Notes: a model not told the origin generated them from the letters alone. DNA of 64,000 nucleotides from Butyrivibrio sp. NC2002 (GCF_000702265.1 NZ_JNKZ01000007.1:1-64000); one strand, 5' to 3'. Positions 27,599 to 37,230 are shown, numbered from the stretch's first letter. Numbers and translations: made by a program.

Positions 27599-29427
27599 GC
27601 ATAAATGATTCAAACAATAAACAGACAAAGCTTCCCTTTCTTGGAATTCCGAAACTCTTACCTTTTGTAAGACCATACAGAAAACAGATCATCACAATGA
27701 TGATTCTTGGCGCAATGGTAAGTATGATAGATTCATTCGTGCCTTTGTTTAACAGATATGCGATAAATAATTTCATCGCAAAAGGTACGACCAAGGGAAT
27801 GCATATTTTCGCGCTTGTATATGCCCTTACGCTGCTCGCTAAGCTGATCATGGACTTTACGAGTGCATATCTGGTTGGAAAAACCGAGATGTCGGTAGAC
27901 AAGGACCTTAGAAATGCATCCTTTAACCATTTGCAGGAGCTTTCTTTTTCATACTTTAATCAGAACAACGTAGGATATATTCACGCAAGAGTAATGAGTG
28001 ATACCGGTAAGATTGGCATGATGTTCTCATGGCGCATGATGGACATTATCTGGAACGGAAGTTATATCATATTTGTTTTTGCTGTCATGATGGCAATAAA
28101 CATAAGACTTGCTCTATATATGCTGATGCTGGTTCCTATTGCGGCCTTTTTGGTAATGTATTTTCAAAAGCACCTTATTGTACTTAACAGACATATAAGA
28201 GAACTAAATTCCAAGATAACAGGTAACTTCAACGAGGGAATTACAGGCGCCAAGGCAATAAAGACACTGGTTGTAGAAGGCAAGATCACTTCGGATTTTG
28301 AAGAGGACACGGAGAACTACAGAAAAAATGCAGTTAATGCTACGCATTTTTCCGCGCTGTTTACTTCATCTGTTACGATGCTTTCTTCATGCGCACTGGC
28401 TCTTATATTGTGGAGAGGCGGCAAGATCACTATGGATGGCGTTATAGAAATAGGAACGCTCTCTGTTTTCCTATCTTATGCGCTTGGAATACTTGAGCCA
28501 ATACAAAACATAGTTGTGACTATTTCAGACCTTATTGCGATACAGGTAAATATTGAGAGATTTATCAGACTTATGGAAACAACCTCAGATGTTGCGGACT
28601 CAGTTGAAGTTATAGAAAAATACGGCGGCACTTTTGATCCAAAGAAAGAAAACTGGGAGAAGCTTATCGGTGATGTTGAATTTAAAGATGTATCTTTCCA
28701 TTATCCTGACGGAACAGAATATGTTCTTGAGCATTTTAACTTAAAGGTTCCGCAGGGCACAAATGTTGCGATCGTTGGTGAAACAGGTGCGGGAAAATCA
28801 ACACTTGTAAATCTCGTTTGCAGATTCTATGAGCCTACAAGCGGTCAGGTCCTGATAGATGGAAAAGATGCAAGAGAAAGGTCACAGCTGTGGCTTCACA
28901 GTAATATAGGCTACGTTCTCCAGACTCCGCATCTGTTTTCCGGAAGCGTAAGAGATAACCTCAAATACGGCAATCCTGATGCAACAGATGAGCAGATAAT
29001 GGATGCTTTAAAGCTTGTATCAGCTGATGGGATCATAGAGAAAATGCCAGACGGACTTGACAGTGATGTAGGAGAGGGCGGAGATGCGCTTTCAACCGGT
29101 GAAAAGCAGCTATTGTCATTTGCAAGAGCTATACTCGCAGATCCCAGGATCCTTGTTCTTGATGAAGCGACCTCTTCTATCGATACTGTTACTGAAAAAG
29201 CGATTCAGGATGCAATATCAGTTGTGATCAAGGGAAGAACTTCATTTATGATCGCACACAGACTTTCAACTGTTGTTGATGCAGACATGATCCTTGTTGT
29301 AAAGGATGGCAAGATAATAGAGAGAGGAACGCATAAGGAACTTATGAAGAATAAGAAGGGATATTACCATCAGCTCTTCTCAAGACAGTTTGAGGAAATG
29401 TCACTAAATGAAGCTTCTAATTTTTGA
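27595..29427 (+). CDS. Heterodimeric ABC exporter, subunit 2
   Basis: A 610-residue half-exporter with six membrane helices and an ATPase. Walker A is GETGAGKST and Walker B VLDEAT is intact. The signature is altered to LSTGEKQ. Canonical Walker B with a changed signature is the expected mate for subunit 1, so the two probably form one consensus and one degenerate ATP site. It starts within the last codons of subunit 1 (ATGA overlap), with GGAGG just upstream. Likely drug, lipid or peptide export; the operon partners hint at an envelope or glycan-related product. Confidence 0.92.
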   Translation: MSINDSNNKQTKLPFLGIPKLLPFVRPYRKQIITMMILGAMVSMIDSFVPLFNRYAINNFIAKGTTKGMHIFALVYALTLLAKLIMDFTSAYLVGKTEMSVDKDLRNASFNHLQELSFSYFNQNNVGYIHARVMSDTGKIGMMFSWRMMDIIWNGSYIIFVFAVMMAINIRLALYMLMLVPIAAFLVMYFQKHLIVLNRHIRELNSKITGNFNEGITGAKAIKTLVVEGKITSDFEEDTENYRKNAVNATHFSALFTSSVTMLSSCALALILWRGGKITMDGVIEIGTLSVFLSYALGILEPIQNIVVTISDLIAIQVNIERFIRLMETTSDVADSVEVIEKYGGTFDPKKENWEKLIGDVEFKDVSFHYPDGTEYVLEHFNLKVPQGTNVAIVGETGAGKSTLVNLVCRFYEPTSGQVLIDGKDARERSQLWLHSNIGYVLQTPHLFSGSVRDNLKYGNPDATDEQIMDALKLVSADGIIEKMPDGLDSDVGEGGDALSTGEKQLLSFARAILADPRILVLDEATSSIDTVTEKAIQDAISVVIKGRTSFMIAHRLSTVVDADMILVVKDGKIIERGTHKELMKNKKGYYHQLFSRQFEEMSLNEASNF

Positions 29428-29509
29428 TAAAAATCACAAATATAATACTGTTTACAAAATCGCGTAAAAATGTTATTGTATTAATTAACTATAGGTTATT
29501 CTGCCCATT

Positions 29510-29644
29510 GTGGCAGAGGACAGGAAGGATCCTAAGTATCATTTTTTTGATACTGAGCAGCCGGATGAGTGGGGACTTATTGATGGCTGCGGCGCAAGAA
29601 TGGATTTATCCTTGTTTCATGGAGGAAGAAAGGAGCGCTTATGA
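29510..29644 (+). CDS. Possible 44-residue ORF upstream of the flagellin-like gene
   Basis: From GTG at 29510 an open frame of 44 codons reads VAEDRKDPKYHFFDTEQPDE and continues WGLIDGCGARMDLSLFHGGR. The composition looks like real protein. Its TGA overlaps the next gene's ATG (ATGA, 29641-29644), as in coupled genes. Against it: no Shine-Dalgarno before the GTG, and the frame is open for only three more codons upstream to a TAG. It may be a true small gene, a gene remnant, or chance. I do not recognise a family. Confidence 0.4.
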   Translation: MAEDRKDPKYHFFDTEQPDEWGLIDGCGARMDLSLFHGGRKERL

Positions 29645-30303
29645 TAGGTGGTATTAGTAACAGTAGTTACAGCAACTACTCATCCTATGGCAAGATAGCC
29701 GGCGGAAACAAGATACCTACTGCTGCTGATGGCGCTGCTGAGCTTGCTATCAAGGAAAAGATGGAGACTCAGCAAAGAACTGCCAAAGCCTACATCAGAA
29801 ACGGTTCCGAAAACATCTCACGTATGAATATACGTGATGGCGTTCTTGATGGAGTCAATGATTATCTTCAGGACATCAGAGAGAATGCGGTTTATGCTCA
29901 GAACGGAACTCTTTCTGCAGGTGAGAAGGGTGACATTGCGAATGCAAGCTCCCAGCTCATGAAGGGTATTGGACAACAGCTTAGCAGTCAACAGATGTCT
30001 GCACTTGGTCTTGATAAAGTAGATCTTAGTGACGTCAATTCAATTGATGCTGCAATTAAGAGTGTTAATGATGCAAGAGGTCAGGTAGGTGCAGTCACAA
30101 ACGGACTTGAGCACAACGTAAGCTACAACTCAATCGCGCGTGAGAATCTTCTTAGTGCAGAGAGCAGCATAGCTGATACGGATATCGCTCAGGAGATCAC
30201 AGAACTTCGTAAGAACCAGACACTTGATGCTTATCGTACACAGATGCAGAAAAAGCAGATGGAAGATGAGAATCAGAAAAATAATATGAATCTGATGCTT
30301 TGA
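29641..30303 (+). CDS. Short flagellin-like protein
   Basis: A 220-residue relative of flagellin. Residues 25-110 match the flagellin D1 helices (TAADGAAELAIKEKM and NAVYAQNGTLSAGEKGDIAN). The C-terminus (SAESSIADTDIAQEITELRK and the Gln/Asn-rich end NNMNLML) matches the C-terminal D1/D0 helix. The usual N-terminal D0 helix is replaced by a Gly/Ser/Tyr-rich stretch MIGGISNSSYSNYSSYG. The surface domain is almost absent. It could be a minor filament protein or a non-filament paralogue. GGAGGAAGAAAGGAG gives a strong ribosome site. It ends 2 nt from the convergent apbE gene. Confidence 0.85.
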   Translation: MIGGISNSSYSNYSSYGKIAGGNKIPTAADGAAELAIKEKMETQQRTAKAYIRNGSENISRMNIRDGVLDGVNDYLQDIRENAVYAQNGTLSAGEKGDIANASSQLMKGIGQQLSSQQMSALGLDKVDLSDVNSIDAAIKSVNDARGQVGAVTNGLEHNVSYNSIARENLLSAESSIADTDIAQEITELRKNQTLDAYRTQMQKKQMEDENQKNNMNLML

Positions 30304-30305
30304 TA

Positions 30306-31406
30306 TTAATTCAAAGGGAAGTTATCTGTATTTACAACTTCATAATTGTCTTTTATAAATAAGACCTGAATTTCGGGGATGGAGCTTGCAAGTTCCATTC
30401 CCTTTTTAGTGCCTAGAGATAACATGATGGTTGAGAGGGCATCTCCGTCAACTGATGAATCCGAAACAACGGTAGCACTCAAAGAATCTGTTTCTACAGG
30501 ATATCCTGTTTTGGTATCAAGGATATGGTGATATATTTTGTCATCTGCTTTAAAATACCTATCATACACGCCGCTTGTAACAATGGATTTATCTGAAACA
30601 TGGATAAGGGCAGATGTTTCATCCGATTCTCCAAAGGGCTTCTGGATTCCTATAACGAAATCTTCATCAGACATTTCTTTGTTTCCGGATCCTTTTTTTG
30701 AACCGATGAGCAAAATGTTTCCGCCCAGGTTGATGATGCCTGAGCCGATTTTTTCTTCTTTGAATTTTTCTTTTAATTTATCAGCTATATAACCCTTTGC
30801 GATTCCGCCAAGGTCGATTTTTGAAAGGGGATCAGTTAGCGTAACATAATAGCTATCATCATCTGATTCTGAAAACTCTATATTTTTGTAATTAACATGG
30901 AGAAGAGCGTCCTTTATTTCAGCGTCATTCGGAATCTTTTTATCAGTATCTGCAGAAAAATCCCATAACTCAGAAACACTACCTATAGTAGGGTCGAAAA
31001 CTCCGCCTGAAAGCTCTGCATAATATACAGATTTACTTAATAAATATGCAGTGTCAGAAGAAACCAAAACAGCTTTTCCATCTGCATGATTTATATTGTA
31101 TATATCACTTCCTTCTTTTGTTTTAGAGAGCATATTTTCGTATTTCGATGCTTCCACAAGGCAGGAGTCAAGAAAAGCATCAGCTCTTTCTTTTACCATT
31201 TCGTTTCGCGTAAGGAATGGATCGCCTTTTTTTGCAAAATCGGAAGTATAGGCAGTAATAGTGATGATCGTATCAAAATAAAAGCCTGTCTTTGACAGCG
31301 CAGTATTTTCAGGCAAAATAAATTCATGGCCGCAAAGAGCTGCAGCCATGATAATAGCAAGGATCAGTATTGAAAATATTGTCTTTTTAATTGATGTCAT
31401 ACTCAT
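30306..31406 (-). CDS. apbE: FAD:protein FMN transferase (ApbE)
   Basis: Membrane-anchored enzyme that attaches FMN covalently to threonine in redox-pump subunits such as NqrC and RnfG. An N-terminal hydrophobic anchor (about residues 8-28) is followed by the ApbE fold: DLGGIAKGYIAD for FAD, IINLGGNI, and HHILDTKTGYPV near the C-terminus. DGDALST carries the metal-binding Asp. With 366 residues the length is normal. It starts 4 nt after the AP2-like gene and is probably co-transcribed with it. Its target flavoproteins are not in this window. Confidence 0.93.
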   Translation of the reverse strand: MSMTSIKKTIFSILILAIIMAAALCGHEFILPENTALSKTGFYFDTIITITAYTSDFAKKGDPFLTRNEMVKERADAFLDSCLVEASKYENMLSKTKEGSDIYNINHADGKAVLVSSDTAYLLSKSVYYAELSGGVFDPTIGSVSELWDFSADTDKKIPNDAEIKDALLHVNYKNIEFSESDDDSYYVTLTDPLSKIDLGGIAKGYIADKLKEKFKEEKIGSGIINLGGNILLIGSKKGSGNKEMSDEDFVIGIQKPFGESDETSALIHVSDKSIVTSGVYDRYFKADDKIYHHILDTKTGYPVETDSLSATVVSDSSVDGDALSTIMLSLGTKKGMELASSIPEIQVLFIKDNYEVVNTDNFPLN

Positions 31407-31410
31407 CAGA

Positions 31411-32211
31411 TCATGCGTCCTGTTTTAGTTTTAATATTTTGGGTGAAATCTTGATCGTCATATATATATCAGCATACTGAGAGGCGGTCAGATTTTCTAT
31501 ATAATTGAGCATATAGTTTTTGTCTATGCCGTTTTTCTTTAATGTATCTGCAGCTTTGTTATAAGCTATCGCAGCTTCGTTTTCTGTATTGTATTTTCCT
31601 ACAATAAAATCCCCACGAACATGGATGACTGCCTTATATTTAAGGAATCCTCTGTCTGCATATTGCCTGACTCCGTGATAGCGGTTTAAGATTTCGATAT
31701 TTTCATAGCGAAGATCATTTGGGTTTCCGTTTTTGAACCTGAAGTCTCTGCCTTCTACAGCATAGCTTTTTATACCGTATCTGCTCAGAATACTAATCTG
31801 TGAGCCGTAGTCTGCAACAAAAAGATGAGATCCCCTCTGCATTATTTTGTGAGATGAATAGTAAAAAAGGTCATCAATATCGAAAATAAGCGAATGAGTA
31901 GGAGACAGATAGTATAAAAAGAACTTCTTTTCAAGGTAGATCGGATTGGGAATATAAAGCCCTTTGTCCCTGTAATTGACCAAAACAACACACTTTTCGA
32001 AGCTCAGCTTTTGACTTTGCCTGTAATTTTTCAAAGTCCAGTCCTTGTTTTCAAGTATTTTGCCGGCTTGAATATAAGCACTGCTCGCGCTCCTTTCGGT
32101 TGAAAAGGAACCCAGGGCAATGTGCTTACCCTTGTAGGTGATGGAAGCGCGAAAAGACTTGCTGCCATCTTTTAAGTGAGTTTCATAAACACCGGTTGTC
32201 TTTTTTTGCAT
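31411..32211 (-). CDS. AP2/HNH-like DNA-binding protein with two AP2-type domains
   Basis: A 266-residue protein. Residues 1-55 (GVYETHLKDGSKSFRASITY, then GSFSTERSASSAY) and about 185-235 (YHGVRQYADRGFLKYKAVIH, then GKYNTENEAAIAYNKAADTL) each resemble an AP2/integrase-type DNA-binding domain. The centre (FRFKNGNPNDLRYENIEIL) resembles the end of an HNH homing endonuclease but lacks the catalytic His pair. It therefore looks like a homing-endonuclease relative turned DNA-binding protein. A GGGGGT site precedes the ATG. apbE follows 4 nt later. Confidence 0.75.
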   Translation of the reverse strand: MQKKTTGVYETHLKDGSKSFRASITYKGKHIALGSFSTERSASSAYIQAGKILENKDWTLKNYRQSQKLSFEKCVVLVNYRDKGLYIPNPIYLEKKFFLYYLSPTHSLIFDIDDLFYYSSHKIMQRGSHLFVADYGSQISILSRYGIKSYAVEGRDFRFKNGNPNDLRYENIEILNRYHGVRQYADRGFLKYKAVIHVRGDFIVGKYNTENEAAIAYNKAADTLKKNGIDKNYMLNYIENLTASQYADIYMTIKISPKILKLKQDA

Positions 32212-32400
32212 TTCAGTTTACCCCCTCATTGATATTCTGAAAAAAAGCCCGTGTAATTATTATTCATTTTATGGTATAATTTTTTATCAAAAAGAATGCT
32301 CTGAAAAATCAATCTTTATCGACTCACATGTGTAAAGTCGTCTTTTGATTATTTTATCATAATGAACTGCATAATAACAAATTTAATGGAGGAAAAAAGC

Positions 32401-33891
32401 GTGGCTGAGATTTTATATTCTAGTACCAGAGGGGACAAAACAAAGGTAACTGCTTCACAGGCAATTCTTAGGGGACTTGCTGCTGATGGAGGTCTGTTTG
32501 TACCGGACCATATTCCGCATCTTGAGAAGAGTCTTTCAGAGATTTCCAAAATGGATTACAAAGATACTGCTTACGAAGTTATGAAGCTTCTTCTTTCAGA
32601 CTATACAGAGGAAGAGCTCCGCTATTGTATCGACCATGCTTATGACTCCAAATTTGATACAGAGGAGATGGCTCCCATGACCGAGGCAGGCGGTGCATAC
32701 TATCTTGAGCTTTATCACGGCAAAACGATCGCCTTTAAAGATATGGCACTATCAATTCTTCCTTACCTAATGACAACCGCTGCTAAGAAAAACAATATCA
32801 AAAATGAGATCGTAATTCTTACAGCTACAAGTGGAGACACCGGAAAAGCTGCACTTGCAGGCTTTGCAGATGTTCCCGGCACAAGGATCGTTGTGTTCTA
32901 TCCAAAGCACGGCGTTTCACCAATCCAGGAGAGACAGATGGTCACTCAGGAAGGCGACAACACATGCGTTGTCGGAATTGAAGGTAACTTTGATGACGCA
33001 CAGACAGGAGTAAAGAAAATCTTTACAGATCCTGCATTTGCCAAGGAACTTGATGAAAAAGGATTCCAGTTTTCATCTGCAAACTCAATAAATATCGGAA
33101 GACTTGTTCCTCAGATCGTTTACTATGTTTATTCATATACAAGACTTTTAAAAGAGGGCAGGATCGCTGAAGGTGATGAGATAAATGTTGTTGTTCCGAC
33201 AGGTAATTTCGGCAATATCCTTGCTGCTTACTATGCAGGTAAAATGGGTATTCCGATTAAAACATTTATTTGTGCTTCAAACTCAAACAAGGTTTTATAT
33301 GATTTCTTTGGAACAGGAACCTATGACAAAAACAGAGATTTCGTAGTTACAAGCTCACCCTCAATGGATATTCTTATTTCATCAAATCTTGAGAGACTTA
33401 TCTATCACATTGCAGGTGATGACGCCTCAGTAGATGCAGCATATATGAAAAAGCTCTCAGAGGAAGGAAAATATGAGATAACTCCCGCAATGAGAGAGAA
33501 GCTTTCATGCTTCTACGGAGGATATGCAACAGAAGATGAAACAAAGGAGGCTATCAGAATCCTCTTTGACAACACAGGATATCTTATTGATACTCACACT
33601 GCTGTTGCATCAAGTGTATATTCCAAATACGTTAAGGATACAAATGACAAGACAGTAACAGTTATTGCATCTACTGCAAGCCCTTACAAATTCACAAGGA
33701 GCGTAATGGAAGCACTTTCACAGGGTGATGACAGCGTAGATGATTTCGTACTCGCCGACAGATTGTGTAAGGTTTCAGGTGTTGAGATACCTGAGGCGGT
33801 AACATCTATCAGAGATGCTAAGATAAGACATGACAAAGTAGTTGAAAAAGATGCACTTGCAGATGCTGTAAGAGAGTTTCTTTTCAAATGA
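32401..33891 (+). CDS. thrC: Threonine synthase
   Basis: PLP enzyme that converts O-phosphohomoserine to threonine. The PLP Lys is in TIAFKDMA (about residue 113), and the phosphate loop is in ATSGDTGKAA. VPTGNFGNILAAYYAG is the conserved glycine-rich segment. The GTG at 32401 is chosen because GGAGG (32388-32392) is 8 nt upstream; an in-frame ATG at 32362 has no site. It has 496 residues, the long bacterial form. A TATAAT at 32274-32279 marks a likely promoter. No T-box features are visible in the 190-nt leader. Confidence 0.96.
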   Translation: MAEILYSSTRGDKTKVTASQAILRGLAADGGLFVPDHIPHLEKSLSEISKMDYKDTAYEVMKLLLSDYTEEELRYCIDHAYDSKFDTEEMAPMTEAGGAYYLELYHGKTIAFKDMALSILPYLMTTAAKKNNIKNEIVILTATSGDTGKAALAGFADVPGTRIVVFYPKHGVSPIQERQMVTQEGDNTCVVGIEGNFDDAQTGVKKIFTDPAFAKELDEKGFQFSSANSINIGRLVPQIVYYVYSYTRLLKEGRIAEGDEINVVVPTGNFGNILAAYYAGKMGIPIKTFICASNSNKVLYDFFGTGTYDKNRDFVVTSSPSMDILISSNLERLIYHIAGDDASVDAAYMKKLSEEGKYEITPAMREKLSCFYGGYATEDETKEAIRILFDNTGYLIDTHTAVASSVYSKYVKDTNDKTVTVIASTASPYKFTRSVMEALSQGDDSVDDFVLADRLCKVSGVEIPEAVTSIRDAKIRHDKVVEKDALADAVREFLFK

Positions 33892-33963
33892 TATCAGGTT
33901 ATCAAATATTGCTGTAAGGAACCTATTTTAGCATCAAAAAATTAAACTAAGAAGGGAGCATCA

Positions 33964-35337
33964 ATGACGAATATTTACGAAAAAAACATTTACTCAGATA
34001 ATGCATCGTTTATGGATCTTGCCCAGATAGTTGAAAAGGCAGATGCAATTGATCCTGAGCTTTTTACCAAATTCGACGTAAAAAGAGGACTTAGAGATTT
34101 AAATGGTAAGGGTGTACTTACAGGCCTTACGAATATCTCTACGATAAATGCGACTAAGATAGTAGATGGGGAGACAGTTCCCGATGATGGCGAACTGTTT
34201 TACCGCGGAATCAATGTAAGAGATATAGTTCACGGAACAGCTACCACCGGTAAGTTTGGATTTGAGGAGGCAGCATACCTGCTTTTGTTCGGCAGCCTTC
34301 CGAATAGACAAGAGCTCGATAAATTTAGTGAACAGCTTGGATTCTACAGATCCCTTCCTACGGGATTTGTCAGGGACATCATCATGAAGGCTCCAAGCAG
34401 AGATATGATGAATACACTCGCAAGAAGCGTGCTGACACTGTATTCTTATGATGATTACGCTGATGATGTTTCAATGCCAAACGTGCTTAGACAGTGCATG
34501 CAGATGATCAGTTTGTTTCCTCTGCTTGCAATTTACGGCTATCAGGCTTATAACCATTATCATGAAGGGAAAAGTTTGTTTATTCATCCGCCGAAGGCAG
34601 AACTGTCAACGGCAGAACACATTCTTTACCTTTTAAGACCTGACAGCAAATATACAGAACTTGAGGCAAAGCTTCTTGATATATGCCTTATACTTCACAT
34701 GGAGCATGGTGGTGGTAACAACTCATCATTTACAACGCATGTTGTCAGCTCCTCTATGACAGATACATATTCTGTTATAGCAGCCGCTATCGGATCCCTC
34801 AAAGGACCAAGACACGGCGGGGCCAACATAAAGGTCATCCACATGTTTGACCAGATGGAAAAAGAACTCTCAGACTGGACAGATGAGGAAGAGGTTTCAG
34901 ATTACCTTAAGAAGCTTCTTCACAAGGAAGCCTTTGACAAGGCAGGCCTTATCTATGGTGTGGGACATGCTATATATTCCAAATCAGATCCAAGAGCTGT
35001 TCTTTTGAAGGAGTATACGATCAAGCTTGCAAAAGAAAAGGGCATGGATAAAGAGCTTGCTCTCTATGAGATGGTTGAGAGACTTGCACCACAGGTCATC
35101 AGCGCTGAGCGCAAGATGTACAAGGGCGTAAGCATAAACGTCGACTTCTATTCCGGATTTGTTTATAAGATGCTTGAACTTCCGGAAGAACTCTTTACAC
35201 CTATGTTTGCTATCGCACGTATTGTGGGCTGGAGCGCACACAGAATGGAAGAGCTTGCAAACAACAGTAAGATCATTCGTCCTGCATACAAGGCAGTCAG
35301 CGATACCAGGGAATACATAAAGATGGAGGACAGATAA
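33964..35337 (+). CDS. gltA: Citrate synthase family protein
   Basis: Condenses oxaloacetate with acetyl-CoA, or a related acyl-CoA, to feed glutamate synthesis. The active-site His lies in HMEHGGGNNSSF (about residue 245), the second in GVGHAIYSKSDPRA (about 333), and SLKGPRHGGAN is also conserved. VDFYSGFVYKML carries the Asp region. At 457 residues it is longer than standard citrate synthase but typical of the Lachnospiraceae form. A methylcitrate synthase role cannot be excluded. A peptidase gene follows only 4 nt after the stop. Confidence 0.92.
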   Translation: MTNIYEKNIYSDNASFMDLAQIVEKADAIDPELFTKFDVKRGLRDLNGKGVLTGLTNISTINATKIVDGETVPDDGELFYRGINVRDIVHGTATTGKFGFEEAAYLLLFGSLPNRQELDKFSEQLGFYRSLPTGFVRDIIMKAPSRDMMNTLARSVLTLYSYDDYADDVSMPNVLRQCMQMISLFPLLAIYGYQAYNHYHEGKSLFIHPPKAELSTAEHILYLLRPDSKYTELEAKLLDICLILHMEHGGGNNSSFTTHVVSSSMTDTYSVIAAAIGSLKGPRHGGANIKVIHMFDQMEKELSDWTDEEEVSDYLKKLLHKEAFDKAGLIYGVGHAIYSKSDPRAVLLKEYTIKLAKEKGMDKELALYEMVERLAPQVISAERKMYKGVSINVDFYSGFVYKMLELPEELFTPMFAIARIVGWSAHRMEELANNSKIIRPAYKAVSDTREYIKMEDR

Positions 35338-35341
35338 GAAA

Positions 35342-37159
35342 GTGGAAAACAAAGTAATTAAAGACAGACTTTCTGCCTTAAGAGAAAAAATGACAGCAAA
35401 CGGCATAGACTATTATCTTATGCCGACATCAGACTATCATAATTCAGAGTACTCAGCTGATTTCTTCAAGGCAAGAGAGTACTTCTGCGGATTTACAGGA
35501 TCAAACGGAACACTGGTTGTAGCCAAGGATTGGGCAGGAATGTGGACCGACGGAAGATATTTCATCCAGGCTGAAAGAGAGATGAAGGGAACCGGTGTAA
35601 CGCTTTACAAGATGGGTGAAGAGGGCGTTCCTACAATCAGTGAATATCTTTTATCCAATATGGAAAGCGGACAGGTTCTTGGTTTTGACGGAAAAGTAGT
35701 ACCCGCCGCTGAAGGAATGTCCTATGAGAAAAAACTTAAGAAAAAACAGGTAAAGATAAAATACGACAAAGACCTCGCTATGGAAGTATGGACAGACAGA
35801 CCCAAGCTTCCCTGCAATCCTATATATGTTTTGTCAGATGAGCTTTGCGGCAAGTCCTTTGAAGAAAAACTTGCAGACGTTAGAAAGTTCATGGATGAAA
35901 ATGAGGCAGGTTCATACCTTCTTTGCAAGCTTGATGACATTTGCTGGCTTACAAACATAAGAGGCAATGACGTAGAATGTAATCCTGTTGTTCTTAGCTA
36001 TTTATTCATTACCAAAAAAAGCGTGAAGATGTTCGTTCAGTTCGATGAACTTACAGATGAGAGCAGAAAATATTTTGAAGAAAAGGGTATTGAGCTCTTT
36101 GAATACAGCAAGATAATCTCCTGGCTCGATGAGTATGAATATGAAGGACTTACACTCTATGATGAGAGAAATGTAAGCTACAGCGTATACAGAACTATAA
36201 GTGATAATGCAAAGAGCAGAGGAGCTAATGTTAAAAATATCTTAGATCCTACAGAGATGATGAAAGCCTGCAAAAACGATACCGAGCTTTCAAATATCAG
36301 AGAAGTATACAGAAGAGATTCTGCAGCTCTTACTAAATTTATCTATTGGGTTAAGAAAGCAGTTAAGACGGAAAGCCTCAATGAGTATACAGCTGCAATG
36401 CACCTTGATGATATGAGAAGAGCGCTTCCCGGATTCATAGAGTTGTCATTCCCTACAATCAGCGCATACAAAGACAATGCAGCAATGATGCACTATGAAG
36501 CTACCGAAGAATCAAACGCTGCTTTGACACCTGAAGGATTCCTTCTCGTTGATTCAGGCGGAACATATATGGGTGGTACAACAGATGTCACCAGAACAAT
36601 CGTACTTGGACCTATATCTGATGAGGAGAAAAAGCATTACACACTTACAGCTGTAGGCATGCTCTCACTTGCAAACGGCTGGTTTCTTGAAGGCTGCAGC
36701 GGAAGAAATGTTGATATTCTTGCCAGAGCACCCCTTTGGAATATCGGAATTGATTACAAGTGCGGCACAGGACACGGAATCGGATATATGCTCAACGTCC
36801 ATGAAGGCCCTCACAGCATAAGATGGAAGTCACGCTCCGTAGAAGATGATGCACCCTTAAAGAAGGGAATGATCGTATCTGACGAGCCCGGCGTATATAT
36901 TGAAGGCAAATACGGAATCAGAATTGAGAACATCCTCGAAGTTGTTGAGAAAGTGAAGAACTCAGACGGACAGTTTCTTGGATTTGATCAGCTGACTTAC
37001 GTTCCGCTTGACCTTGATGCGATAGATAAACAGTATCTTCAGGCTAAGGATATAAAAGCCATCAACGATTATCATGCAGAGGTTTATAAGAGAATTGAAC
37101 CTCTTATAGAAGAACCTGAGATAAAAGAATGGCTCAAAGAAGCAACAAGAGCTATCTAA
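35342..37159 (+). CDS. Aminopeptidase P family protein (M24B)
   Basis: A 605-residue metallopeptidase that releases N-terminal residues before proline. Two creatinase-like N-terminal domains (about 1-300) precede the pita-bread catalytic domain. Metal ligands are seen in DSGGTYMGGTTDVTRT (two Asp), GTGHGIGYMLNVHEGP (His), DEPGVYIEG (Glu) and GIRIENI (Glu). The C-terminal extension matches the long, eukaryote-like aminopeptidase P. The GTG start at 35342 is supported by GGAGGA about 12 nt upstream. Probably co-transcribed with citrate synthase; the pairing has no obvious metabolic link. Confidence 0.93.
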   Translation: MENKVIKDRLSALREKMTANGIDYYLMPTSDYHNSEYSADFFKAREYFCGFTGSNGTLVVAKDWAGMWTDGRYFIQAEREMKGTGVTLYKMGEEGVPTISEYLLSNMESGQVLGFDGKVVPAAEGMSYEKKLKKKQVKIKYDKDLAMEVWTDRPKLPCNPIYVLSDELCGKSFEEKLADVRKFMDENEAGSYLLCKLDDICWLTNIRGNDVECNPVVLSYLFITKKSVKMFVQFDELTDESRKYFEEKGIELFEYSKIISWLDEYEYEGLTLYDERNVSYSVYRTISDNAKSRGANVKNILDPTEMMKACKNDTELSNIREVYRRDSAALTKFIYWVKKAVKTESLNEYTAAMHLDDMRRALPGFIELSFPTISAYKDNAAMMHYEATEESNAALTPEGFLLVDSGGTYMGGTTDVTRTIVLGPISDEEKKHYTLTAVGMLSLANGWFLEGCSGRNVDILARAPLWNIGIDYKCGTGHGIGYMLNVHEGPHSIRWKSRSVEDDAPLKKGMIVSDEPGVYIEGKYGIRIENILEVVEKVKNSDGQFLGFDQLTYVPLDLDAIDKQYLQAKDIKAINDYHAEVYKRIEPLIEEPEIKEWLKEATRAI

Positions 37160-37202
37160 GCTACATTAATGAAAAATTCATAAACAATTTTGATAAAAAG
37201 CA

Positions 37203-37230
37203 TTGATTTAGCGCGGTTTAGCTCTATAAT
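37203..37230 (+). promoter_or_regulatory. Promoter of the 6S RNA gene
   Basis: TTGATT (37203-37208), a 16-nt spacer and a perfect TATAAT (37225-37230) predict a start near 37237. Confidence 0.7.

Noticed and set aside
29424..29657. A 77-codon plus-strand ORF after the ABC exporter
   Set aside because: Its composition is implausible, it has no ribosome site, and it overlaps the flagellin-like gene start. The 44-codon frame in the same region looks more protein-like.
32212..32400. T-box leader before thrC
   Set aside because: No T-box sequence or terminator/antiterminator pair is seen; only a small CGACT/AGTCG hairpin.
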